The notes under the pieces: model-generated | Database searches by the model: none | Seen by the model: only the letters and a program-made list of their open reading frames with translations | Told to the model about the DNA's origin: nothing | Shown: piece after piece, positions 43,061 through 55,903 of the stretch | Numbering within the stretch: position 1 is the stretch's first letter | How the letters are laid out: every line of letters begins with the position of its first letter | Translations under genes and position numbers: made by a program | Assembly (NCBI GenBank): GCA_003999685.1 | Contig: CP021224.1 | Coordinates: 248,001-312,000 of the forward strand | Origin: Taiwanofungus camphoratus | Taxonomy: Eukaryota > Basidiomycota > Agaricomycetes > Polyporales > Taiwanofungaceae | Direction: 5' to 3' | DNA: 64,000 nucleotides

Positions 43061-46000
43061 ATGCACCGTACAGCAGCCTTCACAGCACCCCTTCCCCGCA
43101 TCGCCTACTCTCCCCGTCCCTGCCCCCACACCGTCCCCGCACCGCGTGCCATGTCCACCGCGCCGTCGCTCGCCCGCACTCGCCCGCAGAACTGGAAGGC
43201 CCTCGCGCCCGCGCCGTCCCCAGGCCCGACCTTCGCAGCGCAGTCGGCGCTCCCGAGGCTTCCTGTGCCCGCTCTCGCCGACACCCTCGCAAACCTCAAG
43301 GAGTCTCTCCGCCCCATTGCCTGGGACGCGGGGGAGTATGCGCAAGCTGTGCGCACGGTCGACGAGTTTGCCACTGGCCCCGCGCAGGAGTTGCACGCGC
43401 GGCTCGAGTCCAGGGCGAGGCAAACAGCGCACTGGCTGGAAGAGTGGTGGGACGATGCCGCCTATCTCACATACCGAGACTCGGTGCGTATTCTCATCCA
43501 AGCTGGTGTGTATTCGGAGATGCGTATGTTGACTCGTTGCATATGTAACGCTATCAGGTGGTCGTCAATGTGTCGTATTATTGCACGTTTTCATCCTCCA
43601 TCTTCATTATGATCTCATGCTTACCCCCGACTCTCCAGATGGGTTCAAGGACCACCCGGCACATTTGCCTCAAACCCCAGTCCATCGCGCAGCCTCGCTT
43701 GTACGGGCCGTTATGCTCTTTCGCGAGCAGCTCAAGCTCGGCACCTTACAGCCAGAAGCGACCAAGGAAGGGCCTATCTGCATGGATTCATATCGGTGGG
43801 TCCCTTTCCCCTCTCTGTCTAGGAGGCCTCTCCTAGTCCTCTTGATTCTTTACTGAAAGCGCTGTACCGCACGGAGTCATGTGATACTCATCCGGACCAG
43901 TCTGGTGATGCTGCGAATTCGAAAGTATTCGCCCGCAGACTGTATAGAAGGCAGGGACAATCGCATTTGAAAGCTTTCAGGGTGGTTTTATGGACTGGCT
44001 GCACCGTACATCCCTTCAGTGGTGTCACGGTCAAGCGCCATCTGGTCTGCCAGCCGAGCCATGTCTGGCACAGTCGTTATCTCTCCCGTGCTGTCGAGCC
44101 GCACTGTTTGTGCGCCCTTCGGGACGTGCCGCTTTGCGTGTCACTTGTGCATCGACGCTCATCTCCCTGATCAGGGAGGTCGCATCGGAGGTTCTACATC
44201 CATGACCTCCGTTTGACAACCCATGGATTCGTCTTTCGTGCTGATGGCGAGGACGTTCGCTGCGTGCAGCGGTCGTGCAGTCGCTGATGATACAGTGATT
44301 GGGTTCTCGCGGGTTTGCCCTCGCCGGGACTCGATCCACATCATCTTGACCTTATGCACGCAATGCCGTGATGTGCCTGGACCACCATGCGCACTTTCCC
44401 TTCTCCTTGCCAAACCCGCAACATGTGCTGACCAGTCCACAGGTGGATGTTCGACTGCTGCCGCGTCCCCGGGCACGGTGTAGACTGGAGCGTGAGCTAC
44501 GCGCAAGAGGGCGACCGCGGTAGCTCGGGGCACGTCGTCGTCCTCCGCCGCGGGCGCGTCTGGAAGCTAGAGCCGTGGCATGCTGGCGAGCTGCTCAGCG
44601 TGGATGCTTTGCAGAGGTAATCGGCTGTCATGCACCCCCATGTGAGAACACAGAACGCTGAGTGCCCGAGTAGGCAGATACACCATATATATGACAATAC
44701 GACTACGGAGTATCCTGGTGTGGGACTCTTGACCGCCTCGAATCGTGATATCTGGGCCAAGGCAAGTATATCTATCCTGGTCTGAACTGCTCACCTGTCT
44801 AATTGCACCACGCGTACAGGACTATGACGCGCTCTCCGCCGACCCACACAACGCGTCCATCCTGCGCACAATTCACTCTGCCGCCTTTGTGCTCTGCCTC
44901 GACTCCGAGCGCGCCCCGACCTTCATCGAGCACAGCCGCCTCCTATGGCACGGCGCGGCGCCCCTCGACCCCGCCGCCAAGCCTGCCCCGGAGCAGATGG
45001 GCCTGCGGAACAGGTGGATGGACAAGCCCGTGCAGGTCGTCGTCACCGACGACGGGAAGGCCGGCCTCGTCGGCGAGCACTCCGTCATGGACGGCACCCC
45101 GACCGTCGCGCTGTGCGACCGCGCCCTGGACACAATCGCCGCGCCCGGCTTCGCCTCTACCCCGTCGCCCGCCGCGGCGCCCCCCATGCCGACCGCGCTC
45201 GACTGGCACGTCTCCCCCGAGACGGAAGCCGCCATCGGCGCCGCAGCCGCGGCGGCCCACGCGCTCGCCAGCGGCCAGGCGATGGGCGTCGTGCGGGCCG
45301 CGTACGGCAAGGCGGCGGTCAAGGCGTTCGGCGTGTCCCCCGACTCCTGGACGCAGCTGCTCGTGCAGCTCGCGCACGCGCGCCTGCTCAGGGCGCGCGG
45401 CGCGCAGCGCAGCGGCGCGACGTACGAGGCGGCGTCGACGCGGCGGTTCTTCAAGGGCCGCACGGAGGCGATCAGGGTCGTCAGCGCCGAGGCGGACGCG
45501 TGGGTGGCCGTGATGGACCGCGACGGCGCGAGTGTGCACGAGAAGGCGGGGCGCTTTGCGGAGGCGGTGGCGGCGCACGGGCGGGCCGCGAGGATGGCGG
45601 GCGCGGGGCTGGGGGTCGACCGCCATTTGCTAGGTAAGGCTTTTCTCCGCGTCGTTGCCGATGACGAAGTGACCCGTGGGTGCAGGGCTGAAGAAGGCCC
45701 TGAGAGAGGGCGAGCCGCTCCCCGCGCTGTTCTCGGACCCCGTCTTTCTGCGCTCCAGTCGCTGGGTGCTCAGCACGTCCGCGATTTTCTCCAAGCACTT
45801 TGGCCCGTATGGCTGGGGCGAGGTTGTCCCCGATGGGTTTGGCGTCGCGTACATGACAGGCTTCGATGGTGGGTCTCCCCTCGTCACCAAAGCCACTCAC
45901 TGACTTGCGCCCACAGATTACCTCCAGTTCACTGTCACCTCGCGCACAGAAATGCCGAACGCCGAATTTTGCAAGTGTCTCGAACAGGCGGCGCGAGACT

Positions 46001-46074
46001 TGTACGACCTCCACGTTGAGCTTACACGCCTCAAGGGGAACTCACTGGCACAGTCGCCGAAAGCGAGATTTTAG
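43061..46074 (+). CDS. carnitine O-acetyltransferase
   Basis: This enzyme transfers acetyl groups between CoA and carnitine, linking peroxisomal and cytosolic acetyl units to mitochondria. The first Met gives MHRTAAFTAPLPRIAYS, rich in Arg and free of acid, a plausible mitochondrial leader. Family motifs run in order: LPRLPVPALADTL, WLEEWWDDAAYL, VVVNVSYYYGF, FDCCRVPGHGVDW, and the catalytic-His motif GLVGEHSVMDGTP near 45063-45100. YGKAAVKAFGVSPDSW and HFGPYGWGEVVPDGFGVAYM follow. The C-terminus ...SPKARF resembles, but does not match, a peroxisomal PTS1. The intron at 43583-43638 starts with GC, and the next intron (43796-44442) is 647 nt. The central exon is very GC-rich, which creates long shadow frames. 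Confidence 0.9.
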
Positions 46075-46386
46075 AGACGAGCGCGCCATGTGTCGCAGGA
46101 GGTTGGAACCTGTTGGGACGACTTGACTGATAAATCAATTGTATACCTCTGGTTGGATCTTGACGCGGTAGATGTACTGCTTGTAATACCTCACATGTCT
46201 CTAGGACGTATCGAACTATCTCGGGTGGTCATCCTTTCTGGATCGAAGCCTCTGCTGCTGGAAAGTAATTGAATTGCCCCTCGTGAGTAGTCGTTCATCC
46301 ATGGTATACGCGAAATAGTACAATATCGACAAGGACAAATAATAAAGTAAGCATCGTCCGTATGCAAAAATCCTGAAGTACGGTAT

Positions 46387-49300
46387 TTAGAAATGGAACA
46401 AACCCCTTTTCTTCTTTTTCTCTTCTTTCTCCTTACCGCCTGTGCTGCTCAAGGACACAGCTGATCCAGCAAATGATGGAATGGATGGTTTGCCCAGCCG
46501 CCCATGCTCTTGTCGAGACTTTGGTACAGGCTCCGGTGCAGCTGGCTGAGGCGGAGGAGCATCCGGGACGAAATACTTCTCGTCGTAGTACTCTTGCAGT
46601 GGTCTCTTCCCCCAGCCATCACCAATGCCGTTTGGAACCGACTTCGACCCTACTCCACCAAGTTCAAGCACTTTCAGATCGTCAACGAATTGACGCGGAG
46701 TGAGAGCATGCGTCGAGCCTAGGGCCATGTATAATCTTTACTATGGACGTGTCGACGTGAAGATAACGGAGCGCACCAATGATGATATCCTTGTTGAGTG
46801 ACTTGGACAGAAGGTATGCTTCCCGCATTTCCGAGTATGTCATGCCGCCTGCGACGAAGACAATCACACGCTGCCGGACTTGTTCCTGAGCTCCGCCTGT
46901 TCGGGCAGCCCGATGCCAGCTTGGCTTGGCACTCCGCAAAGACGTCGCGGGTTGCGGTGAAGGACTTGATCGCAAACTCGGCGCTGGCGCGAGTGAGGGC
47001 GCGTCCTTGACGTAAGGGAAGAGAGTTGGATCAAGTTTGTTGCTGATATGTTCCTGCTCAACAGTGAGCAACATGATCAGTACTTTACAAGCAGCAACTC
47101 ACCTCAAGAACAGTCTGCAAGAGAGGCTTGAATCGCGACAGCTCATATTCTTCCTCGTTCTTTATCTTCTGTTTGAGTCTCTTCTTGATGTCCTTGTCGC
47201 CCGGTCCCTGATGTCAAGTGTGCAGTGAGTGAGGAGCCTCTAGCGAAACAAACGTATCAGATGCACTCTGGTGATTCGTATTCCGAGATAAACTAAAGCG
47301 TTGACGGCATCCTGTTCTGCCAGTGACAAACGTGCATGCTGGTACAACCTCCGTCGATCCTCATCGGGCACGCCGTCGCGGTACTGAATATATAGAGCGA
47401 TAATGCGCACTTTGTTGAGGTTTCTGCAAGAGAAGAATGAGGGTTTGAGGGGGCAGAAGATCTTCCCTGCCTACATGACGTCTCGATTGTCCAATAAGGG
47501 CACCATTTCCTCCACTAATGTCTTTGGCGTCTTTCCCTCCGCCGTCAAGCCAGTGGCACAATTCTAGCGTTCAAGATTGCGGTCAGACTACTTCTCATGA
47601 CTATTTGTACAATAGAAGCATATCTCACCTGCTCAATAGTCGCCACGTTCGCTAATTTATTGTGTTCGAATATACCCATACACTCCTGCGCCATGTTCAG
47701 ATGTAATGAGAACTGTAGAAGACGCGTCAAAAGTCAGATGGTAGGATGCTGACAGGCTAGAATGCTCACTTTCTCTCGTTGGTCTTGATACTGAGGCAAA
47801 TTAGCCAGCATGTCCTTCATGTCGCTGAGGTTGGCTGCCCCTTCTCTGCACACGTGTCAATCAGAATCAGAATCGTAAAGGATGTCCCTTTACCCTTTGA
47901 AAACATCATTCTCTTGCATGAATGCATTGAAGTCAGCCATCAACTTGTCGATGGCTTCTCGCATATGCATATGGCGCAGCTCGGTCCACACGTTATCAGC
48001 ATCTGACAGGATCGCCATCTTGTCCTCATAGGACCCGAGGGCACTTTGAAACTTATATCTAGATGATCAAAGTAGTGGGTAAGAATTACGCCGGCTCAAG
48101 TTGTCACCTACGTGTATTTTGTGCCGTCCTCGATTGGAAGTAAGTCGTTACTCATAGCCTGGTACGTAAATTCGTGAATGAAGGGAGCGATAGCGTCCAT
48201 CGCGCGGTCGGTGATAATAAGTGTTGAGCGTGGTCGGTCACTACCTTTCTGTAAAATACAATGTCAGGAAAAGATGCTTAGAAAACTATGAGCGTGGCTA
48301 AGGGCGGAGACGCACAGGGAAGTCAGGGTTTGCTTTCTTGTAGTCGTCCAGATCTCGCTGGACCATGAACGCAAGCACTTTGCTGATGAAATCCGAGTCG
48401 GCGTTTTCGTATGCTCGCGCCTCGGCTCCACGGGCCAGTTGGGTGCGCCATCGACTGCTCGTCTCCGCCGGTGGTGGTGCACGTGTCGTGTTGTGGGGTT
48501 TGAGCGCGCCCAGAGGTGTGTGGTGAGTTGGTAAATAGTAGCGGATGTATGGATACTCGTTAAGCGTTATGCAGACGTTCGTTATCTGAAAACGCGACTG
48601 AATTAGAGCATTGGGAGTTGCATTGCATATAACGTGCCATCTTGCTGTACAATTTGAGTTCTTCCTCTAAACGGGCACGAGCAGAGGGGAAGGCGGCATC
48701 ACTGCGCGGAGGGCTATAGATGTTGAAGATGGAACCAGGCAACTTGAGGGAGAAAGCCTGGGCCTCGATCGCTGGAAGTACAGATGAGCTAGGGTCTCTG
48801 AACGGGACTACATAGCATAGAGACAGGCGTACCCCAGAAGTTGACGAACAGCTCCTGCAGTGTCTTCAGGTGTGGCTCGGCAGGCGAATTTGTCAAACGT
48901 TCGAATAGCTGTTCATCCAGTCCTTGCGTTCCACGATCAGCAATGCCGTTGTCAAGCTGTCCAGAAGAGTGGGTAGCGATCTCGGACATACCGTCAATGA
49001 AGAAAAGATGTGCACCCGCATATGTTTGATTGCCATTGGAAAAGTCTCTGATAACCCGGTCGACATTTTGCGATGTCGACATCAGTAAGTACATCGCCTC
49101 AAACGTTTGAGACTCTCGGTAATTCGTGATCGATTCGACCGCTGCATCGCGTCAGCGACGTTCAGCGTCATATACCAGACAAAGGCACGAAGGACGCGTA
49201 CAGGAGACCTTCTCGCCCAGGATGTCATTTCGTTTGAGGACAGAACCCAACAGTTGCTGGGAATGCTCGTCTACAACCAATATCTTCCATCCTCCAGGCG

Positions 49301-49420
49301 GGTTTACGGACCTGATCGCGTCCAGAAACTCTAAATTCAAGCAGTCTTCAGCGCATATTCTGATGATCCCACTGTATTAGACGACGTACTAGAACGGACA
49401 GAGTTGATCAGGGAGGTCAT
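46387..49420 (-). CDS. SEC1: Sec1/Munc18-family protein, exocytosis
   Basis: SM proteins of the Sec1 branch bind assembled plasma-membrane SNAREs and promote vesicle fusion at sites of growth. Exon 1 gives [11 protein letters not shown], joined across a 59-nt intron to [20 protein letters not shown], the usual Sec1 start. Later words include [94 protein letters not shown] and [18 protein letters not shown], then [17 protein letters not shown], in family order through more than ten short introns. The tail is basic ([15 protein letters not shown]). The protein is roughly 750 residues. It diverges from the RhoGEF gene to its right. Confidence 0.92.
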
Positions 49421-51127
49421 GACGGTTTCAAGCAGGTCTTGTCTGGTTGCGGCAAACTCGATCCGCGATCTGGATAAGCGCCCGCTCTTTGCTACTTCTT
49501 CGACCTACAATCTTACATCTTATTCAAATAAATAGTGACTCTCAATGGAAAGTATACGCTGCTTGCGTTTGCTTCGTCGAGAACAATCAACATTCTGGAA
49601 ACCCAAGATTTGTATTCTGTGCAAACTGTTGTGAGGCACCGGTTGGCTGATGTTCGGCGAACACAGCCTGAGGGCAACGGCACTCGACTCCCACTCTCCA
49701 ATTTGACTTGATCACGGAGTTGTCCCGACTACGACGGTGATTTCTACAGCTTTATTGAATTGGTTTACCTTCGGTATGTATTTAGTCTATCCATCAAGCT
49801 TCGGGACCAAAAACCTGGGAGGGCCCAACCTGGAATACTGTAAGGCTCCCATTGACACCTGAAATCGGTACACTGAACACGATGAGGCGGCTACTTCTGA
49901 TGCTGATCATTGCTAACATACAGGAACCCAGCACACTCGCCTCTTCATATACTGACGTCCTCACAATATAAGTCGGGCTCATAGAGACCATATAGTCTGA
50001 CATTTACACCTTGTTAAGGAACACCGGGAGATCCCCTTCTGGTGAACAAGTAGAACCGAAGAACCTAAAGAGCCTACTGCATTCCCAGACGACGGCTACC
50101 TCGTGTTAGACGCTGTCGTCATAATTCACGTCTGCCAGACGGTCTCTCAGGCTGCTCTCCGATATTTCGCGAGGCTTTCTTAGTTTCTATCTCGGCGGTA
50201 TCGAATTAGAAGGAGGAAGGAGTGTGAGCGGAACCGCTGTCGACGTATGTCGAGATTTACCCTTGCAGCAGGCAGCCTGGAGCTTTGGGACTCGGGCCCT
50301 TTGGCGTTAAATCTGCTGCTGTGACGTCTATTCCTCATGCTAGTGGTGCAAGGTGTCAGTCACCGTTTGTTCTGGACTTGTTCCTGACCAAATTCTCTCT
50401 CGGTTGAATGCACAGGACGATCCTCCGTCCAGAACAGAAGAACCCCAAGAATCCGCTTCCCCAACTTGGGGAGCGCGGTACTCGACGTCCAGCGATTGCA
50501 GGGCCGCGGCTCGTCGAAAACCTCGAGTCCTCAAGCATCATCAGTTGCACGTAACTTTCACTCGCCGTTCGCCTGCCTGCAGGCTGCAACAACTGTTACA
50601 ACATAGCCGTCCGACCTGAAAGCCGGAACTACAGTGCATGGTATCCAGGTGCAATCAGCGGCGGCCCAAAAGTAACCGGCCGAGGACTTTCCGAGATTCT
50701 GGGTAAGTGCGTCAGTAGCTGGTCAGCCGAAAGATGAGTATTTGACCAAGCAGCGTCCATAGGGCCCAATTGTTCCTGTTCTTATCCAGGGCTGAATTTG
50801 CATCTGGGGCTGCTGTAGAATGACCTGACTGGCTAGCGCGTGAGGCTGTGGTCATGGCCGTGTCGGGCAATGTACAGCATTTCTTTGCAAGTCAGACAGG
50901 GGTATACGCGCTGTGGCCACTTGGATAGACACTTTATGCAATTGTTCTTAGCAACAGAATGTATATTTTTACAACAAACATAGCGGTAGACAATTGTCAA
51001 GTCGTCCGACTTATCGGCGGCCAAGAAAGGTAGCGCTGTCAAATTCCATCAGGTCTCGCGCGTCGCCGCGCTTCACTCGTTTCTGCTCGTCGTCGTCAAC
51101 GTCCGGCGCAAAGGTCTGCTCGCCGTT
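49421..51127. other. divergent intergenic region between SEC1 and the RhoGEF
   Basis: This 1.7-kb stretch separates two divergent genes and should hold both promoters and 5' UTRs. Short frames occur on both strands (for example 50353-50619), but none has a recognisable product. No repeat, tRNA or snRNA signature was seen. Confidence 0.45.
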
Positions 51128-54100
51128 ATGGACAGGCCAATGGGCCCACGACAGCCAGACAAACGCCATGCTGCCTATGAGTCCATTTTTGGCCGCCCTA
51201 GTGCCTCCCATCACCATCACCCACTGGCAGCCCCTCCTGCTCACTACGCCCAGTCGCCCCAGCCTGCCCCACCCAACGGCCAGCAATATTCTTATTACCC
51301 TCAGCAGTATGGCGCTCAGTTAAACAGGAGGACCTCGGGCTCTTCACAAGCACCTTCGATCAGTTATCCGCAGCAGCAGGTACCCCCCTCCACGTTTGGG
51401 CAGTCTTACTACCCTTCTCCTTCATCGCAGCCCCATCAGCAGGGTTATCCTCCCTTTCAGCAGTCAAATTATGCTCATTCGGGTTCTCTCGCTCCTCCAT
51501 CTGTGATTAGTCGCGCGAGGTCTATCGCTAGTTCCCCCGGTGTCATTGCACCACAACCCGAAGAGCCTCTAGATGCGAGTCTCGAGGCATTGACACGAGC
51601 GGGCCTCACTCCTGCACAAGCTTATCAAGCTCAGGTGTACATGAACAGTCCAATGGGACAGCATAATAGCTGGCCCCGACCAAATCTACCGACCACGAGC
51701 ACCCAACCACTGGCAGCAGAACCGGCCCCAGGCGAATTGCCGAAGCTCGGTGTCAACATTGAGACAGACGAAGGAAAGCTGGGTATTGATTTTGGCGTGG
51801 ACAGCAACACTCCGAGCGATCAAGGCACTGAGGAAAGCTCGAGCGAGCTACCGTGGGCCCGGCATCGTTCGAAACCGAGCAGTGTGTATTCTCGACTATC
51901 TGCCGCCTCTGGGCCTGCGCCCTCTCCCGAATTGACGACCTTTCCTACTGCATCAACATCTTCCCGTCCATATCCTCTCCAGCTGGACACTGCCGTCACG
52001 TCTGCGGCAGTCACAGGCGCCAGCTCCTCACCAGCATCCTCTACAATGGTGGACGTGTCGGGAGGCAGTGTCGCCGGGCGTCGCTCGTCCGAATCTTCCA
52101 AGACGCTTCCAGGTCCGGCGTTTCGCAAAGACCGCACCAGTCAGGACCGTTCGCGGTCGATGTCTGCAACAATCACGCCGCAATACCGCGCCATGATCGA
52201 GAGCGGGCGCATACCCCGACCACCGGTTCCAATGGTTCCCGGCGGACGCGACTCGCCCGCATCCATGCGTCCGTCTCCGCACCGGTCGCGGACGCCAATC
52301 GTGTACCCCGCTCTGCTCTCGCGGGTGGCGGAGGCGTTCAAGGTGCGGATACAGCTGCAGGACCGCGTGAAGGACGGGCTGACGTACAAGGACGCGTTTG
52401 ACGGGCGCGAGGCGGTGGACAAGATCGCATACATCATCAAGACGACGGATCGTAACCTCGCGCTGCTGCTCGGGCGCGCGCTGGACGCGCAGAAGTTCTT
52501 CCACGCGGTCACGTACGACCACCGCCTGCGCGACTCGTCGAACGATCTGTACCAGTTCCGCACGAAGCTTCCGAGCCCGTTTGTCAGCGGTGAGCTCGTG
52601 AACGTCGAGAAGGACGGTGATGGAATCGTTAAAGCGCCGGGAAGGCCCCTCATTAACGATGGTGTGGCAGCTGATCCGTCAGGATCATTGAAAGACAGTC
52701 CGACGCCCTCAGCAGAGTCCGATGCTGAGAAGACGTACAAGGACGGGTCGAGACCCACCTCGCCTTCTCCGCCGGACTCGGTTACGTCTCCGACAACGCG
52801 GCCTCGCCAAGGTTCTGTGTCTGCAGACGATGTACCACTGCCCTCTGGCGTCTTTACGTTGCTCACAGACTGTTACTCGCCCACATGTTCGCGAGACCGG
52901 TTATGTTATTCTATTGCTTGTCCCAGGCGATTAGAGCAGCAAGCCCGGCTGAACATGAAGCCACAGCCCGGTCTGAAGAAGCAAATCAGTCGCGAGAGTC
53001 TGGGTGATCTCGTGGTACGCTTCTTTTCTCTTCTGCTTGTGTCTGTGAACCGACTTCTCTCGTTCATATAGGAACCAGGAACTTTATGGATCCATTCGGT
53101 GCCGCAGGAAGTGGTCAACAGCGTTTCGGATGCGGAGAAGAAGCGTCAGGAAGCCATCAATGAGGTCATATACACTGAGCGGGATTTCGTACGGGATATG
53201 GAATACTTGCGAGATGTCAGTATGATGTATATCCTGACCATATTGACGTTCTTTACTAATATATGATCGCATAGCTTTGGATCAAGCCTCTCAAAGAACT
53301 GGACATAATCCCCGAGTCCCGTCGCACCGACTTTTTGGAACAAGTCTTTTGGAACATCCACGACATCATTGCAGTCAATATACGCCTGCGCGACGCACTC
53401 AACAAACGCCAGAAGTCGTATGCTGTCGTCGAACAGATTGGAGACGTGCTCTTGGAAACCGTACCGCATTTCGGACCATTCGTGTCTTACGGTGCACATC
53501 AGCTATATGGTAAGTATGAGTTCGAGAAAGAGAAGAGCACCAATCCGGCGTTTGCTCAGTTCGTCGAGGTTCGTCGTTGACTCAATCGTGGTACGATACC
53601 TGGTACCGTACTCAATGCGTAGATGCTCTCTTTCACAGGAAGTTGAACGGCGTCCGGAGTCACGCAAACTGGAACTCAACGGCTACTTGACCAAACCGAC
53701 TACTCGACTCGCCAGATATCCTCTACTTCTGGAGGCGGTCTTGAAGCATACGCCTGATGGCAATCCAGATAAGGGTGCCTTACCAAAAGCCGTACAGCTC
53801 GTGCGAGAGTTCCTGAAGGCCGTCAACCACGAGACCGGGAAAGCGGAAAACCGGTTTAACCTACTACAGCTGGACCAGCAGCTGATTTTCCGACCGGGTG
53901 AACAAGTTGTAAGCTGTTCAATCTTCGTTCCTCTCTTTATTTTACCAAGACAATATACAGGATCTTCGATTGAAAGAGGAAGGTCGAGAGCTCATCTACA
54001 AGGGCGCTTTGAAGAAGCGCGGGAATGCACAAGGTGACAGTGCCGAACTTCAAGTATTCTTGTTCGACCATGCACTATTGATGGTCAAACCGAAAAGCAA

Positions 54101-55903
54101 AGTCGAGCAGTACAAAGTCTATCGACGAGTACGATTTCCATCTCATATACTCGATGTAGGTGTTGAGACTGAAGTCGTACCGTAGCCCATTCCTCTAGAG
54201 CTTCTCCTTGTCTCTGCACCCGATGAATTCCCTACAGGGAAGGCTCAAAAGGACCGCCAGAAGCAACTTCTAATGAAGAATTCGCCTCATGCGCCAGTAG
54301 TCCCAGTGAAGGACACCAAAGGCGGATTCTCCATCACCTTCGTTCACCTAGGGCGCAAGTACTATCAGATGACCTTGTGGGCGAGCACGTATGTCAGTCA
54401 GCGTAAATGGGTGGAGCACATCCAGAAGCAGCAGGACTTAATGCGAGAACGGAGCTTGGTCTTCGAGACTGTCACTTTAAGTGAAGGTTTCTTTATCGGT
54501 ATCAACAGAGTGACATGTGCGGCGCCTTTCAGTAAGTGGGCTGATGAATATAGAATGTTTGGCGTGTTGACTCTGTATTTCAAACAGGCAATGGAAGACG
54601 AGCTGTCTACGGGACCGACGATGGGGTTTACCTATCCAACCTCTGGGAGCGGAATCGAGAACCGGTGAAGGTGCTAGCTCTGAAGGATGTTCAACAGGTT
54701 GATGTGTTAGAAGACTATCAACTTCTCATCATTCTCTCAGGTAATAAGTCTCATCATTGACGAATATTATTATACCAACGTGGCACCCAGAGCGGCAAGT
54801 CATCACGTTTCCTCTCGACGCTCTGGATCCCATGGACCCTACGGCAGGCCTGAAACGCGCAAAGAGGATAGCATCCCACATATCCTTTTTCAAGGCGGGT
54901 GTATGTCTAGGAAAGACCCTCGTTTGCGTTGTCAAGGCTAGCCCATTGTCAAGCACCATCAAGACTTTTGAACCTATCGATCAAAATATCCGCGGGAGGA
55001 ATAAGCCTACATTCCGAAAGTTATTGCAAGGCGGTAACGACACCTTGCGAGTGTTCAAGGCACGTCATGTCAAATATCAGACAAGTTGTTACTGACAAGG
55101 GAATGTAGGAGTTTTATATTCCTGTACAGTCAAGTTCCATCCACTTCCTCAAAACCAAGCTCTGTGTCGGCTGCACGAATGGCTTCGAGATCGTCGACTT
55201 GGAGACACTCGATACGCAGGGCTTGTTGGATCCTGCTGACCAGTCTCTTGACTTCGTCCGTAAGCGGGAGAACCTGCGTCCATTGGCGATTTATCGAATA
55301 GACAATGAATTCCTTCTGTGTTATGACGGTGATTATCCACAGCACATCTTGAAAGCAGAATGTTTAGCTCACTTTGTGCTTAGAATTTGCCTTCTATGTC
55401 AACAAGACTGGCTGGCGGTCGCGGAAGGACTTCATGGTCTATTGGGAGGGTTACCCGACGGGCTTTGGTAGGCCGTTGGAGTCACTCAGCCGTTCGAATA
55501 CTTACATAAGTTGACAGCACTTCATTATCCTTATGTCCTTGCATTCGAGCCGACATTCGTGGAGATTCGACATGTCGAGACAGGCTCAATGTCCCAAATC
55601 ATTCAGGGCAATAATCTGAGATGCCTCTTCGCGGACACGCCTCCGTCGACGACCAACACTGCCAACCAGTACAGTCCATATCAGCAACAAGGCTACGGGT
55701 ATAGTCCATACGCCAATGGTCCACCCAGCTCGTATAGCGGTCGGTCATCCATCAGCAACGGGTACAGCCCCGCACCTCCGCAAGCTCAGTACCCCAACCC
55801 GTATCACGCGCGCGCGCAGCAGGCCGGCCGCGATGAGATTATTATGGTCTCGGACGACCGCGTCATGAGACTGCAGAAGGCTGTGCTCGCCCAAGGCTCA
55901 TAG
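51128..55903 (+). CDS. ROM2: Rho1 guanine nucleotide exchange factor, ROM1/ROM2-like (DEP-DH-PH-CNH)
   Basis: This exchanges GDP for GTP on Rho1, driving cell-wall synthesis and polarised growth. Residues 1 to about 390 are disordered and rich in Gln, Ser, Pro and His. A DEP domain follows at about 391-490 (LLSRVAEAFKVRIQLQDR). The DH domain begins at RQEAINEVIYTERDFVRDME and contains LNGYLTKPTTRLARYPLLLE near 53680-53745. A PH domain follows (ELIYKGALKKR, then LQVFLFDHALLMVKPKSKVE). The C-terminal CNH (citron) domain runs from about 54480, with RRAVYGTDDGVYL near 54600, to RHVETGSMSQIIQGNNLRCL near 55600. A Tyr/Pro/Ser-rich tail ends VLAQGS. The domain order is diagnostic for fungal ROM1/ROM2. 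The ATG at 51128 is the first in the long open first exon. Confidence 0.94.

Noticed and set aside
44873-45637. Several 190-230 codon open frames on other frames and the opposite strand of the carnitine acetyltransferase exon
   Set aside because: The exon is extremely GC-rich, which removes stops in all frames. Only the annotated frame carries family motifs.
50353-50619. Overlapping 60-90 codon frames on both strands upstream of the RhoGEF
   Set aside because: Mutual shadows with no family words, located in a promoter region.
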